This document shows positions 21,966 to 28,179 of a stretch of DNA of 28,179 nucleotides, piece after piece. Origin of the DNA: Deltaproteobacteria bacterium (GTDB taxonomy: Bacteria; Desulfobacterota; Dissulfuribacteria; Dissulfuribacterales; UBA3076); NCBI GenBank assembly GCA_030605675.1, contig JAUWHV010000005.1:1-28179 (forward strand). The letters run 5' to 3'. Position numbers and translations under genes: made by a program. The notes under the pieces were generated by a model. That model saw only the letters and a program-made list of their open reading frames with translations, had not been told where the DNA came from and ran no database searches. Each line of letters opens with the position of its first letter. Position 1 is the first letter of the stretch.

Positions 21966-24900
21966 ATGAAAGGCATTGTTGCCTGGTTTGCTGAAAATCA
22001 CGTTGCCGCCAATCTGCTTATGCTCTTTATTTTGCTGGCCGGTGCGGTAACAGGCCTGACCATGAAATTGGAGGTCTTTCCCGAGACCTCTCTGGACCGG
22101 ATTCATATCAGCATGGAGTATCCCGGTGCCTCACCGGCCGAAGTAGAGGAGGCGATCATCTGCCGAATTGAGGAAAACGTGGCGGGTCTTGCAGGCATCA
22201 AACGCATTGATTCCGAGGCCAGGGAGGGGTTTGGCTCGGTGAGCATTGAGGTCATGAAAGACTGGGACCTGAAGAAGCTCTTAGACGAGGTCAAGGCCGA
22301 AGTAGATCGCATTACGACATTTCCCGATGAGGCGGAAGAGCCGGTGATCCGGGAGATGACCCGTCAAACCCAGGTGATCAATGTCGCTGTGTATGGAGAT
22401 GTGCCCGAGTCAACCATCAAGCGTTTGACTGAAAAGATCAAGGACGACATCACCAATCTGCCAGGTATTACCTATGCCGATCTCTCCGGTATACGCAAAG
22501 GCGAAATTCATATCGAGATTTCTGAGGAAACCCTCCGCCGTTACGGTCTCACCCTGGGCCAGGTGGCCGAAGCAGTGAGACGCGCCAGCCTGGACCTTCC
22601 GGCCGGCAGGGTCAAGACTTCCGGCGGCGAAATCCTGATCCGAACCAAGGGCCGGCGTTACCATGCTGCGGATTATCAGGATATAGCTGTTATCACCCGT
22701 GCCGATGGCAGCAAGGTCACGCTGGGTCAAATCGCCAATCTCAGGGACGGATATGAGGACGTGGACCTCTCTACCCAGTTTCAGGGCAAGCGGTCCGGAG
22801 TTGTTGAGGTGTACCGTGTGGCAAACCAAAATGCCCTGACAGTGGCTGATACTGTCAAACGCTTCATTGAACAAGTCAGGCCCAGCCTTCCTGAAGGGGT
22901 GGAAATCGATTATTATCGGGACAGGTCCAGGGTACTTTTGAGCCGTATTGACCTGCTGACAAGAAACATGGCTATCGGTCTGATCCTGGTGAGTATTATG
23001 TTGGGTATGTTTCTCAACTTGCGGCTTGCCTTCTGGGTTACTCTGGGCATTCCTATTTCCTTTGCAGCCGGCATATGTGTCTTGCCCGTATTCGATGTAT
23101 CCATCAACATGATCTCCCTGTTCGCCTTTATCACGGTACTGGGTATCGTGGTGGATGACGCCATCATTGTCGGCGAGAATATCTTTCGCAAGCAGAACGA
23201 AGGGCTTAAGGGTCTTGATGGTGCAGTGCAGGGCGCAGTGGAAGTGGGCCGGCCCGTGATTTTTGCCGTCCTGACTACGGTGGCGGCCTTCTGGCCGCTC
23301 CTTTTGGGGTCAGGTACAATGGGAAAGCTCATGCGCAACATCCCCATTGTGGTGATTGTGGTTTTGCTTGGGTCTTTGGTGGAGTCCCTGCTGATTCTAC
23401 CGGCCCATCTGGCCCGATCCAAACATGGAGCGACCCGCGTCGGGAAAAGCCCGGAAAAAGAAAAGCGCATGGTCCGGTGGCTGAGATGGGTCATTAAAGG
23501 CCCTTATGCCAGGCTGGTAGATTTTTGTGTCACTTGGCGTTACGCCACCGTAGCCCTGGGTATTGTCATGCTCATGTTGACACTGGGCATATGGAAAGGC
23601 GGATGGATCAAGTACACCATGTTTCCCAAGGTGGAGAGCGACCTCTTGATCTGTTCTCTTACCTTGCCTGCAGGCACACCTGTTGAGCGTACGACAGAGA
23701 TCGTCACCCATCTGGAGCGATCGGGAAGGGAAGCCCTGGCGGAAATGGACAAGAAACGGCCCAAGGGGGCCCCTCCGCTCCTTGAACATAGTATCACAAT
23801 AGTCGGGAAGCACTCGCGCGGCCATGGCCCTGCAGCTAAAGGACCACAAATAGGGGGACATCTGGCCCAAGTCAAGATTGAGCTCCTGGAAGGCGAACAA
23901 CGGGACGTCAGTGCGAACAAGCTGGCCGCTCTGTGGCGCGAAAAGGCAGGTGTCATCCCGGATGCCGAGGTCTTGACTTTTCAGAGCGCCATTTTCAGCG
24001 CGGGCAATCCTGTTGAGGTTCACCTGTCTCTGGACGATCACGACCAACTCGTGGCTGCGGCTGACGAACTCAAGAACGAACTGAGAGGTTACCCAGGGGT
24101 CTTTGATATAAGTGACAGTTTCTTGCCTGGAAAGAAAGAAATGCAGCTCAAGCTGAAACTGCCCGCCCGCAGCCTGGGCCTGACTCTGGACGACCTGGCC
24201 CGGCAGGTGCGACACGCGTTTTACGGAGCTGAGGCCCTGCGTTTGCAGCGTGACAAGGATGAGGTAAAGGTCATGGTTCGCTACCCTGAGTCCGGACGTA
24301 AGTCATTAGGCGATATAGAAAAGATGCGCATACGCATGCCCGATGGCTCCGAGGTCCCTTTCAGCCAAGTGGCTGAGGTAAAGATGGAGCGGGGATATGC
24401 CTCCATTGAGCGTGCCCAGCGCCTTCGTGTGATCAAGGTCACGGCAGACGCGGATGAGACAATCACCAACGCCAATGAGTTACGTATGGAACTGGAAAGC
24501 CGCTTCTTGCCGCAGTTGAAAAATCGTTACATGGGATTGCGGTACAGCATTGAAGGAGAAGGCAAAGAACAGAAAGAGTCAATGGCCGATGTCAAGAATG
24601 GCTTCATAATTGCCATCTTCGCCATCTACGCCCTGTTGGCCGTTCCTTTCAGGTCATTTACTCAGCCATTTATCATCATGGCAGCCATACCTTTTGGTAT
24701 TATCGGCGCGGTGTTCGGACACCTGATTATGGGATTCAACCTGAGCCTTATGAGCATGTTCGGTATCGTTGGTCTGGCCGGTGTGGTGGTCAATGACTCC
24801 CTGGTATTGATTGATGCGACCAACAGGATCCGTGGTCAGGGATTAGGCGCCCATGACGCGATTACGCGGGCCGGGGGCATGCGCTTCAGGGCCATTATCC

Positions 24901-25121
24901 TCACCTCGCTTACCACGTTTGCAGGCTTGACTCCCATGCTCCTGGAGAGAAGCCTTCAGGCCCAATTCCTCATCCCCATGGCCATCAGCCTTGGCTTTGG
25001 CGTGCTCTTCGGCACGGGCATCACGTTGCTATTGGTCCCATCCCTATATATGATTCTAGACGATATACACGATCTATGGGCCAACATGAAAGCCAAGATC
25101 ACCCCTTCTTCAGCCGCATGA
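21966..25121 (+). CDS. RND efflux permease (HAE-type proton-driven pump)
   Basis: 1051 residues, the usual length of the family. Twelve helices are arranged as one near the start (about 10-30), a block at about 330-500, one at about 530 and a block at about 870-1035, with two large periplasmic loops. VLGIVVDDAIIVGENIFR in the fourth helix carries the proton-relay pair D397-D398, which points to the AcrB-like (drug/hydrophobe) group. The later GLAGVVVNDSLVLIDATNR block is the equivalent in the second half. YPGASPAEVEEAI near the start is an RND hallmark. It begins 16 bases after the adaptor. The substrate cannot be told from sequence. Confidence 0.94.
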   Translation: MKGIVAWFAENHVAANLLMLFILLAGAVTGLTMKLEVFPETSLDRIHISMEYPGASPAEVEEAIICRIEENVAGLAGIKRIDSEAREGFGSVSIEVMKDWDLKKLLDEVKAEVDRITTFPDEAEEPVIREMTRQTQVINVAVYGDVPESTIKRLTEKIKDDITNLPGITYADLSGIRKGEIHIEISEETLRRYGLTLGQVAEAVRRASLDLPAGRVKTSGGEILIRTKGRRYHAADYQDIAVITRADGSKVTLGQIANLRDGYEDVDLSTQFQGKRSGVVEVYRVANQNALTVADTVKRFIEQVRPSLPEGVEIDYYRDRSRVLLSRIDLLTRNMAIGLILVSIMLGMFLNLRLAFWVTLGIPISFAAGICVLPVFDVSINMISLFAFITVLGIVVDDAIIVGENIFRKQNEGLKGLDGAVQGAVEVGRPVIFAVLTTVAAFWPLLLGSGTMGKLMRNIPIVVIVVLLGSLVESLLILPAHLARSKHGATRVGKSPEKEKRMVRWLRWVIKGPYARLVDFCVTWRYATVALGIVMLMLTLGIWKGGWIKYTMFPKVESDLLICSLTLPAGTPVERTTEIVTHLERSGREALAEMDKKRPKGAPPLLEHSITIVGKHSRGHGPAAKGPQIGGHLAQVKIELLEGEQRDVSANKLAALWREKAGVIPDAEVLTFQSAIFSAGNPVEVHLSLDDHDQLVAAADELKNELRGYPGVFDISDSFLPGKKEMQLKLKLPARSLGLTLDDLARQVRHAFYGAEALRLQRDKDEVKVMVRYPESGRKSLGDIEKMRIRMPDGSEVPFSQVAEVKMERGYASIERAQRLRVIKVTADADETITNANELRMELESRFLPQLKNRYMGLRYSIEGEGKEQKESMADVKNGFIIAIFAIYALLAVPFRSFTQPFIIMAAIPFGIIGAVFGHLIMGFNLSLMSMFGIVGLAGVVVNDSLVLIDATNRIRGQGLGAHDAITRAGGMRFRAIILTSLTTFAGLTPMLLERSLQAQFLIPMAISLGFGVLFGTGITLLLVPSLYMILDDIHDLWANMKAKITPSSAA

Positions 25122-25172
25122 GGAAAAGGATCTGCAATTCTGGATTCCTTAAAAATTTATAACCATCCGGGA

Positions 25173-25553
25173 TTATTCGCTTGTCTCTTCTTCCTTAAGC
25201 CACTTCCAGGCAGTAGCTATTTCTGTTGGCTCAAAGTATTTTTCATCTATTCCGACCATTTTCCCGAACGGCCTATCAAGAGCCACATACCATTTCCAGA
25301 AATGACTATCTGAGACAAGAGCAATTTTCTTGATTTTCTTCATGTGCGTCATAAGCCATTTAAAATCTTCAATTCCCGCTTTAAGTCCCCAACTCGCATG
25401 TTCATCGAGGAAAACCAGGAAATTAACTCTGCCGTATTTTTCGATTACCTTTTCACACTTGCTTATCCACTCTTTTTCCATTTCTAAAGAGACTTTTCCT
25501 GTAATCCTCACCCCTAAAACAGAGCCTTCACTTTCTGGTAGTTTTGTGATCAT
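25173..25553 (-). CDS. SpoIIAA-like (STAS-type) cytosolic protein
   Basis: 126 residues. The start (ITKLPESEGSVLGVRITGKV), the middle (RVNFLVFLDEHASWGLKAGI) and the end (FEPTEIATAWKWLKEE) match the SpoIIAA-like family of about 120 residues, a STAS-type fold of unknown cellular role. Its ATG overlaps the upstream stop by four bases (ATGA), so it is translated with the membrane protein at 25550. It converges on the RND operon; no hairpin terminator was seen between them. Confidence 0.8.
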   Translation of the reverse strand: MITKLPESEGSVLGVRITGKVSLEMEKEWISKCEKVIEKYGRVNFLVFLDEHASWGLKAGIEDFKWLMTHMKKIKKIALVSDSHFWKWYVALDRPFGKMVGIDEKYFEPTEIATAWKWLKEEETSE

Positions 25554-25933
25554 GCCATTCTCCTTTTGGAATATGATGTTGAATGTTCTTCTTTGTCCTT
25601 TTGATTTCCTATTCTGTAAGCGTCAACAATCCCGACAATCCAGCAGATAATTATCAATATTGCGACGACATTGAATATGAAGTTGTCTGAAGTAGTTGAT
25701 GCCTGGGTGGCTGCGTTTGAAATCGTACTCATATCAATTGGCCCACCCTCTGACTCGATCTTTTCGAGGATGATAAAGGCCTGTTGTGTTGCTTTCACTA
25801 CAATTACCGACAAACCGACTAAGACTGTAACCATCAATGCAATACCACGTTGATAGTGTTTTAGAATAATTTGCCCCAGACCTGGAAATACCAAACCTGA
25901 TAAAAGCGCCCCTTTTAATGAGTTGTTCATCAT
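25550..25933 (-). CDS. Small membrane protein with FPGLGQI motif, unknown function
   Basis: 127 residues. Two or three helices: GALLSGLVFPGLGQIILKHY opens the first, IALMVTVLVGLSVIVVKAT is the second, and FIFNVVAILIIICWIVGIVD the last, followed by AYRIGNQKDKEE. The P-G-L-G-Q motif near the N-terminus is common in small membrane proteins of the DUF5683/DUF6677 sort. Two ATGs in tandem at 25933 and 25930 are both possible. It is the first gene of a two-gene unit with the SpoIIAA-like gene. Confidence 0.78.
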   Translation of the reverse strand: MMNNSLKGALLSGLVFPGLGQIILKHYQRGIALMVTVLVGLSVIVVKATQQAFIILEKIESEGGPIDMSTISNAATQASTTSDNFIFNVVAILIIICWIVGIVDAYRIGNQKDKEEHSTSYSKRRMA

Positions 25934-25988
25934 GCCTTTACACCTTTCTATTTATTGTTTATCGGAAACTCATGACGTTAAGGTTAAT

Positions 25989-26093
25989 TTGCCGCCGTGT
26001 AGGCGATAAGGTTTTGTCAAGAGCAAAAAAGTGCGTCAGCAGCGTCCCGTGCGGCAATGTACTGTGGGTGATTTGGAGGGTATAGAACCCTCC
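25989..26093. repeat. Two small inverted repeats in the spacer upstream of the membrane protein
   Basis: TTGCCGC (25989-25995) pairs with GCGGCAA (26051-26057). GGAGGGT (26075-26081) pairs with ACCCTCC (26087-26093) around a 5-base loop. The latter hairpin sits 31 bases past the stop of the lipoprotein gene on the minus strand and may be a weak terminator, although no U-run follows. Confidence 0.4.
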
Positions 26094-26123
26094 GGCTACC
26101 GATTAGGTTTCCCTTTGAATTAC

Positions 26124-26705
26124 CTATTTGGCTTCTATATAAATTTCGCCTATTAAAGTCTCTGTTTCTTCTGTATATGTAAAAAATTTTCTCAGGGTAG
26201 TTTTCCCTTTTCTTAAATCATTTTCTTTGTGAATAGATATTTCTGAATAATTCAAACTATGATTATAGTTTATATTATCAATAGTCCCAGACTTGACCAT
26301 TGATAAAGTCGATGTGTTTGCCGAGAATGAGTTGAGGATTACCGAGTAATTAATTAGTTGATTTTGGCTTCTTAGTGCTGATCCGACTGTATCGTCCAGT
26401 TTGCTGAAGGAAATTAAAATTGTGAGAACATCATTAGTGTGCACTTCATGTGAAATCCTAAATATATTTCTCTTTTTTTCGTAATTGTCGAAGAATATAT
26501 CAATATTCGTTGTATATGGACAACGAAATTCATATTTATAGATTTCAACTCCCAAAAAATATTTTAAGTCTTCAACTGTGATTTTCTCATCAGATAAGAA
26601 ATATCCTTTTGCGTCCTTATGCCTGACAGAGCAGCCTGGTAAAATTGCTAAGGCCAGGACTAATACAGCTAATATTTTCCCGAGTTGTTTTATATTATTT
26701 GCCAT
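26124..26705 (-). CDS. Predicted lipoprotein of unknown function
   Basis: 193 residues when started at ATG 26705 (MANNIKQLGK). Hydrophobic residues about 11-24 lead to the lipobox AILPGC, followed by SVRHKDAKGYF. The mature part is polar and beta-rich (NIDIFFDNYE, RNIFRISHEVHTNDVLTILI, LIGEIYIEAK) with no family I recognise. The frame is open further upstream, but that part lacks a signal sequence. The gene is clearly richer in A and T than the antiporter and efflux genes, which hints at a different origin. Confidence 0.68.
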   Translation of the reverse strand: MANNIKQLGKILAVLVLALAILPGCSVRHKDAKGYFLSDEKITVEDLKYFLGVEIYKYEFRCPYTTNIDIFFDNYEKKRNIFRISHEVHTNDVLTILISFSKLDDTVGSALRSQNQLINYSVILNSFSANTSTLSMVKSGTIDNINYNHSLNYSEISIHKENDLRKGKTTLRKFFTYTEETETLIGEIYIEAK

Positions 26706-26881
26706 TGTTAGTCTGTAACGAAAGATATGTCTTGTCTCTGGAAACCTAATAACGTGCCGGTCACCTGTGCCAAAAGTTTCCACCAAAGTGATAAAGATAG
26801 AAAACTTTCTTAAGCCTTAAATGCTCATAAATGACCAGGCTTTTGGCATCAGGTGCACTGGCTTGTTCGTCCATTTATCCT

Positions 26882-27283
26882 TCAACGGTTAGCAAACCAT
26901 GTGACATACTCTCTTACTGGCCAATAGTTTTCATCTTTTTTTGAAGTTACCTCTACATCGCAAAGTGGAACATATCCGACCCTTCTTCCTTCTCTCACCT
27001 TCAAAATGATTCCATAGAGGTCGTCTTCCATTTCAATATTTATGGCCTTCATAACATGACCAAGCCTAAATGGTTCTGATTTGGCGATATCCGTGAAATA
27101 GGCATCATCGTCATCTTCCATTAGCTCTACTAAAAATGGGAACTTGAGATTTCCACGCAACCAGGATTCCCATGAACGCTTTTTCCATTTTGCGTATATC
27201 TTGTCAAATGTACCTTCATCATGTGGTAAGTTGCCGTTTTCACTTTCTGCTATATCCCATGATGTATCATAGTCTTTTTTCAT
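26882..27283 (-). CDS. CcbP-like (calcium-binding protein family) small protein
   Basis: 133 residues. WESWLRGNLKFPFLVELMED (about residues 38-57), VGYVPLCDVEVTSKKDENYW and the end VREYVTWFANR follow the pattern of the small proteins annotated after cyanobacterial calcium-binding CcbP: W-x-x-W-L, L-x-FPF, then PL-x-D-x-E-V. Acidic runs (MEDDDDAYFTD, MEDD) could bind cations. Function in this setting is unknown. The start ATG at 27283 is the only one near the open-frame limit. Confidence 0.66.
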   Translation of the reverse strand: MKKDYDTSWDIAESENGNLPHDEGTFDKIYAKWKKRSWESWLRGNLKFPFLVELMEDDDDAYFTDIAKSEPFRLGHVMKAINIEMEDDLYGIILKVREGRRVGYVPLCDVEVTSKKDENYWPVREYVTWFANR

Positions 27284-27331
27284 ATTTATTCCAAGAATAG
27301 CACCCGCTGATGAATATTTTCCGCTTTTCGA

Positions 27332-28179
27332 TCATAAATGGATGACCTTGATAGCTTTTTCTGATTCCAGATAATCACTGATACAATGCCGATGGCAGAA
27401 AGATGGTTGTTTCTCAAAACAAGTCAACGCTATTCTTTTATGAGTCTTAAGCAGCTCTATTAATTTAAGTAGATAGGGTTTTTTCTGCGGAAGGGTCTTT
27501 TTGTATTCATCAAAAAGGCGTTGGTAATCGTCTTCTGTTTTAAGATGTTTTCTACTGCTGGAAACAATACCCAAAGCTGGAATATGCAGGTATTTTATTC
27601 CCAGTTTGGGCAAAAGATTTGACAAGCTTCCCTTTGAAAAACCAAACTTTCGGCTAATGGGATTTTTTCTTACATCACACACGAGACGAATATCATTCTT
27701 TAAAAGAATATTAACATACTCCTCAAAAGATATTCCTTCATAACCTATCGTAAAAAGAGCGGATTCTTGACTTTGTAAACTCCTCCGTGCTTTCTCAATA
27801 CGCTCAAAGGCGTCTGCGCTTAAAACATCCTGGGCCATCTTGCTTTTGACCGCATAATATGGATAGCGCTCGTAAAGGTAACGCACCAGCCTCAGACTTC
27901 TATGGCCCTGATGGCTCCGCATGAACAAGATGAGTTCATCCGTTTCCGCTGCCTTTAGGCCTTTATCAAAAGGCAGATTATGTAAAAGAGTTATATCGTT
28001 ATCTCTAAACTGAAGCCAACCAAGGTTTTGCAAAGTCTCAAGGTCTGAGGCAGCTTGAAAAGAGTAACAGCCATAATGGTATGGAACGAAATCATAAAAG
28101 TGGATTCCGGTCTTTTGATGTGACAAAAACAAAAGTTTCTGGAAGTCCATTTTTGACAGACAGCCACCCGCCTGTTTTA
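27332..28179 (-). CDS. DUF488-domain protein with N-terminal helical domain (5' end outside window)
   Basis: The C-terminal part (from FTIGYEGISFEEYVNILLKN) is DUF488: CDVRKNPISRKFGFSKG, LGIKYLHIPALGI and the end motif LTCFEKQPSFCHRHCI with conserved cysteines and histidines. The N-terminal part (KLLFLSHQKTG, YDFVPYHYGCYSFQAASDLE) is the extra domain of the long DUF488 proteins and resembles the Panacea/SocA antitoxin fold. An ATG at 28150 is possible, but the frame stays open to the window edge and reads KQAGGCLSKMDFQKLLFL, which fits the same domain, so the true start most likely lies beyond 28179. Biochemical role unknown; DUF488 proteins are often found in mobile or defence contexts. Confidence 0.82.
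   Translation of the reverse strand, partial: KQAGGCLSKMDFQKLLFLSHQKTGIHFYDFVPYHYGCYSFQAASDLETLQNLGWLQFRDNDITLLHNLPFDKGLKAAETDELILFMRSHQGHRSLRLVRYLYERYPYYAVKSKMAQDVLSADAFERIEKARRSLQSQESALFTIGYEGISFEEYVNILLKNDIRLVCDVRKNPISRKFGFSKGSLSNLLPKLGIKYLHIPALGIVSSSRKHLKTEDDYQRLFDEYKKTLPQKKPYLLKLIELLKTHKRIALTCFEKQPSFCHRHCISDYLESEKAIKVIHL

Noticed and set aside
23397..24215. 272-codon open frame antisense to the RND permease
   Set aside because: It lies opposite a conserved permease gene, has no SD or family motif, and is the usual shadow of a GC-biased coding strand.
26706..26786. Longer N-terminus for the lipoprotein gene
   Set aside because: A longer start would bury the lipobox signal more than 40 residues inside, incompatible with export as a lipoprotein.

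Overview
The window looks like a chromosomal segment of a strictly or facultatively anaerobic member of the Desulfobacterota (former Deltaproteobacteria). This is inferred from gene content, not from a marker gene: multiheme c-type cytochromes, a c-heme-bearing histidine kinase with a cysteine-rich 'two-CW' insert, stand-alone receiver proteins, a MbhD/MbhE-type Mrp antiporter operon behind a sigma-54 promoter, and families of short palindromic intergenic repeats. No rRNA, tRNA, CRISPR array, transposase or phage gene was seen.

Layout. (1) 1-146: start of a leftward gene resembling type 2 isopentenyl-diphosphate isomerase, cut by the window edge. (2) 147-919: repeat-bearing spacer with one tiny membrane ORF. 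(3) 920-2772: a membrane-anchored nonaheme cytochrome c and a cytochrome b in an operon with a hairpin terminator, like a split version of the Geobacter CbcL quinol-oxidising module. (4) 2938-8069: a redox/signalling block with a receiver-only regulator, a tetraheme cytochrome, a kinase with a periplasmic CxxCH heme site, a REC-PAS-kinase hybrid and a cyclic-nucleotide-binding protein without an HTH. (5) 8218-16342 (minus strand): an eleven-gene Mrp/Mbh-type cation/proton antiporter operon (E, F, G, MbhD, MbhE-MrpB fusion, C, D, a second D-like, two small membrane proteins, a third D-like). (6) 16343-16631: spacer with a near-consensus sigma-54 promoter and two GGCA-N6-TGCC palindromes upstream of it. 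(7) 16632-18276 (minus): a receiver protein and a soluble PAS kinase, co-transcribed. (8) 18649-25121 (plus): a TetR-family regulator with its own probable operator, then a full tripartite RND efflux system (outer-membrane lipoprotein, adaptor, permease). (9) 25173-28179 (minus): SpoIIAA-like protein, small membrane protein, lipoprotein, CcbP-like protein and the C-terminal part of a DUF488 protein, in AT-richer DNA.

How it may work together (inference): the cytochrome modules feed or sense the quinone/periplasmic redox state, the heme kinase and its partners convert that into phosphotransfer, and the Mrp-type complex, under sigma-54 control, manages Na+/H+ balance. No DNA-binding response regulator or sigma-54 activator is encoded here, so the outputs of all four signalling genes lie outside the window or act through protein-protein contacts.

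Recurrent non-coding elements are a second theme. A repeat whose ends read GTAACCGTTCACGGG occurs at 2781, 5859, 8089 and 15307. One copy carries a decayed four-helix-bundle (23S rRNA intervening-sequence type) gene fragment, and another interrupts the otherwise tightly packed antiporter operon.
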